Origin: JADJLQ01 sp034439915 | Lineage (GTDB): Bacteria > Bacteroidota > Bacteroidia > Chitinophagales > Saprospiraceae | NCBI GenBank assembly: GCA_034439915.1 | Contig: JAWXBI010000041.1 | Span: 1-33,051, forward strand | Direction of reading: 5' to 3' | Length of the DNA stretch: 33,051 bases | Part shown: positions 15,759 through 24,165 of the stretch, in pieces | How the letters are laid out: every line of letters starts with the position of its first letter | Numbering within the stretch: position 1 is the first letter of the stretch | Translations under genes and position numbers: made by a program | The notes under the pieces: model-generated | Seen by the model: only the letters and a program-made list of their open reading frames with translations | Databases searched by the model: none | What the model was told of the DNA's origin: nothing

Positions 15759-17444
15759 ATGAGTTATTTAGATTGGGCAATCCTGATTTTCTCCTTAGTA
15801 GGCATAGTGGTGTATGGAGTTTACAAAACCAGGGGCCAGCACGATAAAGATTCATTTCTCAGGGGCAGTTCTGAAGGGAGGTGGTGGGCTGTATGTTTTG
15901 GGGTCATGGCCACCCAGGCCAGCGGTATCACGTTTTTATCTACTCCGGGGCAGGGATACAGTGACGGATTGCGATTCGTACAGTTTTATTTCGGTTTACC
16001 GATAGCTATGCTGATCATTTGCCTGACTTTTATACCTGCCTTCTATAAATCAGGCGTCTATACTGCCTATGAATACTTAGAAAAACGATTTGACCTTAAG
16101 ACCAGATTACTCACTTCTTTTTTATTTCTGATCCAAAGGGGATTGTCTGCCGGTATTACCCTATATGCTCCGGCCATTATTCTCAGTGCATTATTTGGAT
16201 GGAACTTTAAACTGGTCATTTTATTAACCGGCATTTCAGTTATTTTATACACCGTCAGCGGTGGTGCAAAAGCCGTAAGTAAAACACAGACTATTCAGAT
16301 GGTAGTCATGCTGGGTGGTTTGTTATTTATATTTTGTCTGGTATTGGCCAGACTCAAACACCTTTCCCTTGACCAGGCTTTACAGGTGGCTGGCTGGTCG
16401 GGCAAAATGGATGCGATCAATTTTAAATTTGATCTCAAAGACCGTTACAACTTTTGGTCTGGAATCATTGGTGGGACTTTTGTGGCCCTGGCTTATTTCG
16501 GCACCGATCAATCTCAGGTACAGCGTTATATCAGCGGCCAGTCCATCGCTCAAAGCAGGCTGGGCCTAATTGCAAACGGATTGGTCAAAATACCCATGCA
16601 GTTCTTTATCTTATTGACCGGGGTTATGGTGTTTGTGTTTTATCAGACTCAAAGCAGCCCTTTGTTTTTTAATGCCCAGGTAGAGGATAAAGTCATACAA
16701 AGCAGTTATGCTCCTGCTTATCTTGAAAAACAGAATGTCCTGAGAACAATTGAAGGGGAGAAAAAAGAAGTGCATCAAAAATTATTACAACCCAATAGCG
16801 CTTCTGCAGAATTAAAAACCCAGCTTCAAGACCTGATCCAGCGGGAAAATTCGGTACGCATCGAAGCTAAAACTATTATCAAACAAGCCTTACCCGATAT
16901 CGAAACCAATGACCGGGATTATATTTTTCTGCATTTTGTACTCCATCAATTGCCAATTGGTTTGATTGGATTGTTGCTGGCTGTTGCCTTTTCAGCTACC
17001 ATGTCTTCTACATCTGCTGAAATCACAGCTCTGGCCGGTACGACCACCGTGGACTGGATGTTCAGACTATTTAAAAAAAGGGTATTAGAAGATCATTCCA
17101 TCGTATTATTTACGAGGATATTTACCGTGTTTTGGGGATTATTTGCTATTGCTTTTGCCATGTATGCCACCCTATTTGAAAACCTGATCCAGTTTGTCAA
17201 TTTGATTGGTTCCTTATTTTATGGCACTATCCTTGGGGTGTTTTTATGTGCATTTTATATCCGTTACACGATTGGGCATGCCGTGTTCATAGCTGCCATT
17301 GTTTCTGAGATCGTGGTCATCACCTTATACAAGACCAGTGATATTGGGTTCCTTTGGTTTAACCTGATCGGATGCGGATTGGTGACCTCTCTGGCGGTGA
17401 TATTAACCCCGTTTCTGCTTAATTACAAACCTGTACTTAAATAA
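15759..17444 (+). CDS. Sodium/solute symporter (SSS family)
   Basis: The 561-aa inner-membrane protein couples sodium entry to uptake of a small organic substrate, probably a sugar. From MSYLDWAILIFSLVGIVVYG it has about 13 transmembrane segments. SSS features include the early ATQASGITFLSTPGQGYSDG segment, YEYLEKRFDLKTR, GGTFVALAYFGTDQSQVQRY and LLLAVAFSATMSSTSAEITA. A polar loop of about 90 residues (around 310-400, rich in Lys, Glu and Gln) splits the later helices, as in many Bacteroidota members. The start at 15759 is preferred over 15645 because of the promoter just upstream and because the extra 38 residues do not look like a conserved N-terminus. Neighbours (PIG-L enzyme, 36-aa peptide, DUF2961 protein) suggest a sugar substrate. 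Confidence 0.9.
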   Translation: MSYLDWAILIFSLVGIVVYGVYKTRGQHDKDSFLRGSSEGRWWAVCFGVMATQASGITFLSTPGQGYSDGLRFVQFYFGLPIAMLIICLTFIPAFYKSGVYTAYEYLEKRFDLKTRLLTSFLFLIQRGLSAGITLYAPAIILSALFGWNFKLVILLTGISVILYTVSGGAKAVSKTQTIQMVVMLGGLLFIFCLVLARLKHLSLDQALQVAGWSGKMDAINFKFDLKDRYNFWSGIIGGTFVALAYFGTDQSQVQRYISGQSIAQSRLGLIANGLVKIPMQFFILLTGVMVFVFYQTQSSPLFFNAQVEDKVIQSSYAPAYLEKQNVLRTIEGEKKEVHQKLLQPNSASAELKTQLQDLIQRENSVRIEAKTIIKQALPDIETNDRDYIFLHFVLHQLPIGLIGLLLAVAFSATMSSTSAEITALAGTTTVDWMFRLFKKRVLEDHSIVLFTRIFTVFWGLFAIAFAMYATLFENLIQFVNLIGSLFYGTILGVFLCAFYIRYTIGHAVFIAAIVSEIVVITLYKTSDIGFLWFNLIGCGLVTSLAVILTPFLLNYKPVLK

Positions 17445-17445
17445 C

Positions 17446-17466
17446 ACCCCCCCCGGGGTATTTATT
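17446..17466 (+). terminator. Possible hairpin terminator after the symporter
   Basis: ACCCC and GGGGT around a CCCC loop (17446-17459) form a 5-bp stem, followed by ATTTATTA. The eight-C run can slip between pairings. The T tract is interrupted, so this is only a weak candidate. Confidence 0.3.
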
Positions 17467-17563
17467 ATCCATTTTACCAAAAGACTCCATTCATCCTGAG
17501 GCTTGCCTGCATGTTTTTAATATATTATCGGATCATCAGTACATTGAGGCAAATTTTCAGGAT

Positions 17564-19558
17564 ATGACGTCGAACGCTCCTATTGGTAAATGCACGATTC
17601 TATTAGCATGCTGTTTAACCTGGTTGTCTATCCATTTCCTTACAGGCCAATCCAATCCAAAAATTAAAATTGGACTCCGTGACTTTCTAAAAGAATACCT
17701 CAATCTAAATTCATTGCCTGTATATCATCAGGACACCTATATTGCCCAAACTTCTTCGTACGACACTTCCGGAGGAAATGACGATGGTTTCAGTGGAAAG
17801 TACTCTTATTTATACCACAACCTGGATAGTACCCTGACTATTTTTGAAACGAAAGGACCGGGAGTAATCCAACGGATATGGACCCCTACCCCTTCAGAAG
17901 ATAGTCTTGAATTTTTTATTGATGACTTAGCCAAGCCCGCTTTTACCATTCGATATAAGGATTTGTTTTCCGGCCAGGTATATCCTTTTGTCGCTCCACT
18001 CTGTAACAATCAATTGGGTGGATATTATTGTTATCTGCCCATTCCGTTTAACCAGGCTTGTAAAATAGTCTATAAAGGGAAAAAGACCCAGTTTCATCAA
18101 ATACAATACCGCACTTACCCTGCTCACTATGAATTACAATCTTTTTCATTAAAACTTCAATCCGCAGAGAAAAAATCACTGTTGGATATCAAAGATTTAT
18201 GGTCCCAATCCATTCACAACCCCGCTTCATTTTATTTGCCATCAGTTATTTCCATTAAAGAGTCAAAGAAAAATCTGACCCTTAACCCCGGTCAGGTGCT
18301 AAACCTATTTAATTCCACCATGGGGGGACGCATCCTTGGTATAGAACTGGGCCCTGCCGGGGCTTTTAGCGGTTTGGATAAAAATGTCGATATCAAAATC
18401 ACCTGGGATGACGAAACGCAACCTGCTGTTTATTGTCCGGTCTCTGAATTTTTTGGTTATGCTTTTGACAAACCCTCCATGAAGAGCCTGTTATTGGGAA
18501 GTGACGGGGATAAGAATTTTTGTTATTTTCCCATGCCCTATGATCGAAAAGCCAGGATTGATCTGATTTATAGAAAACGGGGCACCTCCTCCTTACCTGC
18601 CCTTACTATCCATTCTAAAATTTTTTACCTTCTGAAACCCCGGGAACCGGCCAAAGAAGGCAAATTTTATACCTTCCGTTCCAGTCAACACACCACATTA
18701 AACAAACCACATACCTTGCTGGACATCACAGGTAAAGGACATTATGTGGGCACCATATTATTGGCTCAGGGTTTAAAACCCGGTATGACTTTGTTTTTTG
18801 AGGGAGATGATTCCACTGCTGTCGATGGACAATACCGGATGCATGGTACAGGATCTGAAGACTATTTTAATGGCGGCTGGTACGCTTTGCTGGATCGATG
18901 GGATGGATCTTATAGTTTACCCTTATCCGGTTCACTTGATTATTCTCTCCCTTTTTGCAGGACCGGAGGCTATCGTTTATTTTTAGCGGATAAAATTTCT
19001 TTTAAAAAATCGTTTTTTCATTCCATCGAACATGGTCCGGTGGGCAATGCCTTCCCGGCCATTTACACTTCTATAGCGTATTATTATGCAGACCGGCCAC
19101 CCAAACATACCCTGCCACCACAATCCAATGACACCAGGGGATACCAACCGGATACGTTGATCGTATACCCACAACTGTTGCCATTCAATATCGAAGGAGA
19201 TATACAATCGGTGACCAAATGGGCTTACCCTACCGGAGGGCTTACGTATTATTTCACCGTGACCAGCGGTTCTTTATTACGAACAACCTTTGCTGAAATT
19301 CCGGAAGGACATTATCAACTGGCCTTGGATTATATACAAAGCCCGGAATCCTGTGAATTTTCTATTTGGCAAAGACAAACTCCGCTTACCGGATGGAACC
19401 ATGCTGACCATGATCAGATCAGACGAATACCGTTTCAAAATTTTACCCCTATCCACTTTGACCGATTAAATCAAACCCTAACTTTTCAATTTAAAACGGA
19501 GGGCGAAAAAAACAAATTTATATTAAACCGCATTTTCCTGATAAAGGTCCACCCTTGA
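17564..19558 (+). CDS. DUF2961 (GH172-type) exported glycoside hydrolase
   Basis: The 664-aa protein has a signal peptide (about 8-29, ending FLTGQ). The DUF2961 signatures are clear: SSYDTSGGNDDGFSGKYSY (64-82), GPGVIQRIWTPTP (98-110), GQVYPFVAPL with GGYYCYLPIPF, and then FFEGDDS (411-417) and HGTGSEDYFNGGWY (427-440). DUF2961 is now known as GH172, whose members act on alpha-fructofuranosidic or arabinofuranosidic linkages using two glutamates. Glu413 and Glu432 are my candidates for those residues by motif position (inference). The C-terminal 130 residues look like a beta-sandwich. The gene's 3' end overlaps the opposite-strand radical SAM gene by 36 bp. With the PIG-L enzyme and symporter upstream, a role in releasing sugars for uptake is likely. 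Confidence 0.87.
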   Translation: MTSNAPIGKCTILLACCLTWLSIHFLTGQSNPKIKIGLRDFLKEYLNLNSLPVYHQDTYIAQTSSYDTSGGNDDGFSGKYSYLYHNLDSTLTIFETKGPGVIQRIWTPTPSEDSLEFFIDDLAKPAFTIRYKDLFSGQVYPFVAPLCNNQLGGYYCYLPIPFNQACKIVYKGKKTQFHQIQYRTYPAHYELQSFSLKLQSAEKKSLLDIKDLWSQSIHNPASFYLPSVISIKESKKNLTLNPGQVLNLFNSTMGGRILGIELGPAGAFSGLDKNVDIKITWDDETQPAVYCPVSEFFGYAFDKPSMKSLLLGSDGDKNFCYFPMPYDRKARIDLIYRKRGTSSLPALTIHSKIFYLLKPREPAKEGKFYTFRSSQHTTLNKPHTLLDITGKGHYVGTILLAQGLKPGMTLFFEGDDSTAVDGQYRMHGTGSEDYFNGGWYALLDRWDGSYSLPLSGSLDYSLPFCRTGGYRLFLADKISFKKSFFHSIEHGPVGNAFPAIYTSIAYYYADRPPKHTLPPQSNDTRGYQPDTLIVYPQLLPFNIEGDIQSVTKWAYPTGGLTYYFTVTSGSLLRTTFAEIPEGHYQLALDYIQSPESCEFSIWQRQTPLTGWNHADHDQIRRIPFQNFTPIHFDRLNQTLTFQFKTEGEKNKFILNRIFLIKVHP

Positions 19559-21496
19559 TTGTTGGGTCTTTATTCCTTCAGCTGAGGTATGTACCAACGA
19601 TAGAAATTTTTTCCTGTTTTCATGGTAGACGTACTTTTTAGTAATCAGTTCATTTAAGGTATCCTCTATTTCGGTAGGTGCGGTGTCCCGAATTAATTGA
19701 AACAGGGAAATTAATTTTGTAGGTTGATCCAGGGCTACCAATAATCGTTGCTCCAATTCCGATATCGGTTGGATTTTTAATGCTCCGGATCGTGTATCGT
19801 ACACACAACCAGTTTGTGGTTCCATAAAAAGTAAGGGGCGCAATAATTGATCTTCACCGTTAAACCGTGCAACCCAGCGGGCAACTTTCTTATTGATGCC
19901 CGGGAGCCAGCGGGCCGTAAGTTTTTTATATTCAGCTTCAGAATTTGCATCCTCAAAATAATAAGCCAGGTTAAAAAGTTTTTCAAACGGCCAATCCGGA
20001 TAGAGATAAAAGTAAAAATCAGCCGGTACCAGCATTAATCCATGTTCGCCTGGTTTCATAAAATAAGGACTATACCGGTCAAACCGCACAGTATAGACGG
20101 ATTTGGGAGGTTGCAAATGATATAAGGCATCAAAATCACCGGCATACACCTCATACGACGATTCCGGATCACCGGGAAAACCAAGGAGCAGATTCCACGC
20201 CATCCGGATCCCGGCTTCTGTTGAATTTTTTAACAAAGAAATATTACCTGCCGCCGTTTCTCCTTTCTTCATCAATTTTAACGTGGAGGTATTCAGTGAT
20301 TCAATACCGGGTTGCATTGTCCTGATTCTTGCCTTCGAGAGTATTGCTAACTCGGCTTTCGAAAGGTCGGCTTTCACTTCATAAAATATAGAAAGGTCAT
20401 TCGGTAATTCCAGTTTCGGGAATACCGACTCCAGGTATTCCCGCGGCATGATGTTATCAACACTGGAATAATATTTTACCTTTTTACCGAATTTTTTAAA
20501 AAACCGGGTCAGGTAAAGCACTGCCATTTCCGGGTTCATGGCCCGATAACCCATACTGTTGGTATTTAATCCACAAAATGTACAATGTGACCTGGCGCCC
20601 CACCAACAACCCCGGGACGTTTCAAATAATAAAACCGGCACAATGTGCAAGGCCTTCCATTTCACCTTGATCAAATGGATAAAATCATCATAGTCCAGGT
20701 CAATCCAGGTATTGATATTAAGTTCAGCCCCTCGTCGATGCACCACGGAATCAACTTTTGATGCCAATAAATTAGTTTTAGAGAATACGCCGTCTATGGC
20801 ATGGCACAATTCAAGTCGACGATCCAATAAATATTGAATGAAACAAGGAAAACTAAGGAGAGCAGGGCCGGAAAAAACAAAATCGATGCTGGGTATTTGT
20901 CTGGCAATTTCTTCTCCCATCGGTGATTCACAATTGGCCCCTCCCATTACGATGACCAGGTTTGGATTCCTGGCTTTGAGTTTCCGGGCCAGGGCAAAGG
21001 CAGGGAGATTTTGAGTAAACATGGAGGTGAGGCCAAGCAGATCACATTGATCCAATTGATATTTTTCAATCAGCTCATCCAGAAATTCATTGAGTTTTTC
21101 CCTTTTCTCCAGCAGGATATTAACGAAAAACTTTAATGCGATTTGGTCTTTGGAAATCGGTGTTTTAATTCCGTCGGAATGTTCATTGATATGGTCAGCC
21201 CATTCGGTATGGAGATCAAAATGGCTCAGGTAATCATTTGTATTATCGGGCGCTTCCGGGAATGCCACAGCACGGAAAAACCATTCGCCGATATTGCAGT
21301 GCATGGCGGCTGGGTTTTCTGCAATAAAATCATATAAACCGGTACCGATGAAAGCCCCAAAATCCAGGTTCAGGTAATGAATAGTGGTAACGACCTGGTC
21401 ATTAAATTGATTTTGAATTACTGCTTTGAGTTGCGTCAGGGCTATGGATGGCAACCTTAAATAACCAAAGGGCATATTGATCAAATGGATCTTCAT
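19523..21496 (-). CDS. B12-type radical SAM enzyme, RiPP maturation radical SAM protein 1-like
   Basis: The 657-aa cytoplasmic protein has an N-terminal cobalamin-binding-like domain (about 1-240: CDLLGLTSMFTQNLPAFALA, LVIVMGGANCESPMGEEIA). The radical SAM core contains ETSRGCWWGARSHCTFCGLN (about 292-311), so the 4Fe-4S cysteines are Cys297, Cys305 and Cys308 with an unusual CX7CX2C spacing. This GCWWG..HCTFCG motif is the hallmark I associate with RiPP maturation radical SAM protein 1 (TIGR03975-type) enzymes. Later segments (MQPGIESLNTSTLKLMKKGE, WNLLLGFPGDPESSYE) complete the barrel. The last about 85 residues look like a winged helix and could bind a leader peptide (inference). A 91-aa gene starts upstream on the same strand; the convergent 3' end overlaps the DUF2961 gene. 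It probably methylates or otherwise modifies a peptide. Confidence 0.85.
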   Translation of the reverse strand: MKIHLINMPFGYLRLPSIALTQLKAVIQNQFNDQVVTTIHYLNLDFGAFIGTGLYDFIAENPAAMHCNIGEWFFRAVAFPEAPDNTNDYLSHFDLHTEWADHINEHSDGIKTPISKDQIALKFFVNILLEKREKLNEFLDELIEKYQLDQCDLLGLTSMFTQNLPAFALARKLKARNPNLVIVMGGANCESPMGEEIARQIPSIDFVFSGPALLSFPCFIQYLLDRRLELCHAIDGVFSKTNLLASKVDSVVHRRGAELNINTWIDLDYDDFIHLIKVKWKALHIVPVLLFETSRGCWWGARSHCTFCGLNTNSMGYRAMNPEMAVLYLTRFFKKFGKKVKYYSSVDNIMPREYLESVFPKLELPNDLSIFYEVKADLSKAELAILSKARIRTMQPGIESLNTSTLKLMKKGETAAGNISLLKNSTEAGIRMAWNLLLGFPGDPESSYEVYAGDFDALYHLQPPKSVYTVRFDRYSPYFMKPGEHGLMLVPADFYFYLYPDWPFEKLFNLAYYFEDANSEAEYKKLTARWLPGINKKVARWVARFNGEDQLLRPLLFMEPQTGCVYDTRSGALKIQPISELEQRLLVALDQPTKLISLFQLIRDTAPTEIEDTLNELITKKYVYHENRKKFLSLVHTSAEGIKTQQSRVDLYQENAV

Positions 21497-21605
21497 GACC
21501 GCTGCCCGATGGAATTAAGTACTTTAGAAACAATCCGTAGCCTTGCCCATTTACTTGCCGGTGGATGGACAGGCTTTAATTGATGTAACCCCGGATTATT
21601 TATAA

Positions 21606-21881
21606 TCAATAAAGTGGATGAATGTTTTTCGGTTTTAATTTTAGCTTAAACGGAAAAATGGGCATCCCTTTATTGGTCCGGTAGACTGCCAGTTGCTGAT
21701 ATGCTTTGACATCCGAAACTTTAAAGGTCGGATCTATTTTTCCGTGCATAATATTTTCAATATCCTTTTGCACCAGGGGTTTGGCCGATTTAATGAGGGC
21801 TAGTTGTTCTGCTTTGATCGCAGGAGTCAGGCTCGCATGTTCTTCTTGTGCAATGGCTTGTTTAAGGGTTAATTTTGGCAT
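21606..21881 (-). CDS. 91-aa candidate precursor peptide for the radical SAM enzyme
   Basis: A 91-aa product beginning MPKLTLKQAIAQEEHASLTP and ending in a Pro/Lys/aromatic-rich tail (about 72-91: GMPIFPFKLKLKPKNIHPLY). The N-terminal 60 residues look helical and charged, as expected for a leader, and contain no Cys. No known leader family (for example NHLP type) is recognised. It lies 109 nt upstream of the radical SAM gene on the same strand, with no terminator or promoter seen between them, so they probably share a message. The substrate role is an inference from the context and the leader/tail layout; it could also be an unrelated small protein. Confidence 0.6.
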   Translation of the reverse strand: MPKLTLKQAIAQEEHASLTPAIKAEQLALIKSAKPLVQKDIENIMHGKIDPTFKVSDVKAYQQLAVYRTNKGMPIFPFKLKLKPKNIHPLY

Positions 21882-22149
21882 ACAATTAGTTTTAGTTGAT
21901 ATGGAATATGATCCAAGTCGGTTCGAATTTACAAAATATTAAATTATAAAAGTTTATTCTGAGCTGAAACTTAGGAAGGACCGGAAGTTCCGTAGTGACC
22001 TGAAAATCCATTCCGAAGGCACAACCCGTTTATAAAATGAAAGGATTGGGAGCGTCGGGTCATCCACCTGAATTGGTCAAAAAACATCCGTAGAATCGTT
22101 AGATTTGGTTCGGAAATTGTTGTATTCGAATTACCTAATTAAATTTATT
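21882..22149. other. Divergent regulatory region between the 91-aa and cyclase genes
   Basis: This 268-bp gap between divergent genes has no supported ORF. It includes the palindrome CGGAAGTTCCG (21982-21992), a candidate operator, and the cyclase -7 element at 22100-22107. No clear promoter for the minus-strand 91-aa gene was identified. Confidence 0.4.
22100..22107 (+). promoter_or_regulatory. -7 promoter element of the adenylate cyclase gene
   Basis: TAGATTTG is a perfect TAnnTTTG match. Transcription would begin about 22113-22115. This element overlaps the most upstream in-frame TTG (22105), so that codon is unlikely to be in the message; the TTG at 22150 is the better start. A TTG at 22073-22075 could be the -33 element, although the 24-nt spacing is long. 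Confidence 0.5.
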
Positions 22150-24156
22150 TTGGAATTCAGAAGAGTCTTTAGGACTTATATTTTTTTCTACCTGATCCTG
22201 GCCGTAACCGCCGGCAGCTTAAGGGCTCAGGAAATTGTGCTGGATGCAGCGCTCACGGAAATAACTATAAATTCCTGCCTGTCCTTCTATGATTCTTTAT
22301 CGACCGTCCCGTTTAGCGAATTGGCTGAAGATAGCAGGGAAAGTCGATTCACTCAACAAACCCTTGCCCCAGTTAAATTGGTTAAACCGGGCAATACGTA
22401 TTGGCTTAAATTCAGGTTGTTTAATGCGGATTCCCGGGATAAAGAATTTGTCCTGTCATTTGATTATTGGTCTTATGTCGATATTTATTATAAGGATACC
22501 GCACAAAACACGTTTCAATCGAAAAAAACCGGAATATTATTGCCTTTTAGATCCCGTGATTATCCCAAAGGCAATAATAATTATATCCTGTTGCCCATAA
22601 AGCCCAATCAGGTCATCGATTGTTTTGTCCGTTTAAATGTGAAATATATCAAAAGTGACCTGCCACCGGAAACACTGCACTTTATGGTTTATGAGCGGAC
22701 GTACCTGGATCGTTATGAAAGTTGGGTCAGACAATATATCAGCTTGTTCATGGGAATCTTTATGGTAATGTTCCTCTTTAATCTATTCGTTTATATATCT
22801 ACCCGGGACCTCAATTACCTCTATTATCTCGTCATCGTGCTGATGTTTATGTTTCTTACAGCAGATCTATCGGGATACAATGTGTCGATCCTGCAGTTTA
22901 TACCTTCCTTTCCATTTTATAAGGATTACTTCAATATTGTTTGTATCACCACCATCAGCATTTTCAGCATACTTTTTATCCGAAGGTTTTTATTGGTCCC
23001 ACAGCGTTATCCATTTTGGGAAAAAGTGTTCAAAGGATTGCTTGCCCTTATCCTCGTCGATGCATTCATCTTATGGTATGACTTCCGCACAGGGACTGAT
23101 ATTGCCAATCTGGTGAGTTTATTATTCATCACCGTTCTGGGTATTGTCATTGTCAAAAGTGTAAAAGACCGGTACCCCACTGCGGGATATTTGTTGGCCG
23201 CATTGATCTTTTCCATCCTGGGTTCGTTCATCAGCATATTTGCCCAGCTGGCCTGGATACCTAAAAATGATTTTAACCTCAAATTTGCGATGCCTTTGGG
23301 CAATTGCCTGGAGATGGTCTTGTTTTCCTTTGCCCTGGGTTACCGGATCAATCTGCTCAAAAAAGAAAATGAACAAAAACAACTTAAGATCATAGAACAA
23401 CTAAAGGAAAATGAAATTCTCCAGAATAGGACTACGGCGGAGCTGGAAAACAAAGTGATAGAACGAACCAACGAGATTAAAATTCAAAAGGACATCATAG
23501 AGGCTGAAAAAGAAAAATCAGAAAACTTGTTGCTCAACATTCTACCAAAATTTACGACGGAAGAATTAAAATTAACCGGGAAAGCCACCCCACGGTATTA
23601 CGAGTCGGCCACCGTAATGTTTACGGATTTTGTTTTATTCACGGAGATCGCCTCTAAAATGAGTCCGGCAGAATTAGTAGAAGACCTGGATTATTGTTTC
23701 AGTTGTTTTGATGACATCATCAATAAATACGGATTAGAAAAAATAAAAACCATTGGAGATGCGTATATGTGCGCCGGTGGCATCCCGGTACCCAATACTA
23801 CCCATGCTCTGGACACGGTAAAAGCCGGACTGGAAATTCAACAATTTGTTCAATCCTGGAAATTCCGTAAACTGGAAAAAAATCAAACTCCCTACGAATT
23901 AAGGGTAGGTATTCATACCGGCCCTTTGACCGCCGGAGTGGTTGGTAAAAAGAAATTTGCTTTTGATATCTGGGGAAGTACGGTAAACCTGGCCAGCAGA
24001 CTCGAAGCAGGTGGAGCAGCCGACCGGGTCAATATTTCGGGCACAACCTACGAATTGGTCAAATCCGTTTTTAAATGCCAGTACAGAGGCAAAATTCCAA
24101 TTAAAAACAAAGGGGAAATGGATATGTATTTTGTGGAAACTCCGGAAACTCCTTAA
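22150..24156 (+). CDS. 7TMR-DISM receptor adenylate cyclase (class III)
   Basis: Makes cAMP in response to an external signal. From the chosen TTG start the product is 668 aa: a signal peptide (to about residue 26), an extracellular 7TMR-DISMED2-like domain (about 30-185), seven membrane helices (about 195-400), a coiled coil (about 405-475) and a class III cyclase domain (about 485-668). All key residues are present: metal-binding Asp493 (VMFTDF) and Asp537 (KTIGDAY), Lys533 and Asp606 (FDIWGSTVNLASR) that select ATP, plus Asn613 and Arg617. No in-frame ATG exists before the mature domain, so a TTG must be used. It is divergent from the 91-aa/radical SAM pair. The ligand is unknown. Confidence 0.88.
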   Translation: MEFRRVFRTYIFFYLILAVTAGSLRAQEIVLDAALTEITINSCLSFYDSLSTVPFSELAEDSRESRFTQQTLAPVKLVKPGNTYWLKFRLFNADSRDKEFVLSFDYWSYVDIYYKDTAQNTFQSKKTGILLPFRSRDYPKGNNNYILLPIKPNQVIDCFVRLNVKYIKSDLPPETLHFMVYERTYLDRYESWVRQYISLFMGIFMVMFLFNLFVYISTRDLNYLYYLVIVLMFMFLTADLSGYNVSILQFIPSFPFYKDYFNIVCITTISIFSILFIRRFLLVPQRYPFWEKVFKGLLALILVDAFILWYDFRTGTDIANLVSLLFITVLGIVIVKSVKDRYPTAGYLLAALIFSILGSFISIFAQLAWIPKNDFNLKFAMPLGNCLEMVLFSFALGYRINLLKKENEQKQLKIIEQLKENEILQNRTTAELENKVIERTNEIKIQKDIIEAEKEKSENLLLNILPKFTTEELKLTGKATPRYYESATVMFTDFVLFTEIASKMSPAELVEDLDYCFSCFDDIINKYGLEKIKTIGDAYMCAGGIPVPNTTHALDTVKAGLEIQQFVQSWKFRKLEKNQTPYELRVGIHTGPLTAGVVGKKKFAFDIWGSTVNLASRLEAGGAADRVNISGTTYELVKSVFKCQYRGKIPIKNKGEMDMYFVETPETP

Positions 24157-24165
24157 CCTATAAAA

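Noticed and set aside
22150..24156. The cyclase as a CBASS-type nucleotide signalling enzyme
   Set aside because: It is a class III adenylate cyclase with a receptor architecture, not a CD-NTase, and no CBASS effector is present.
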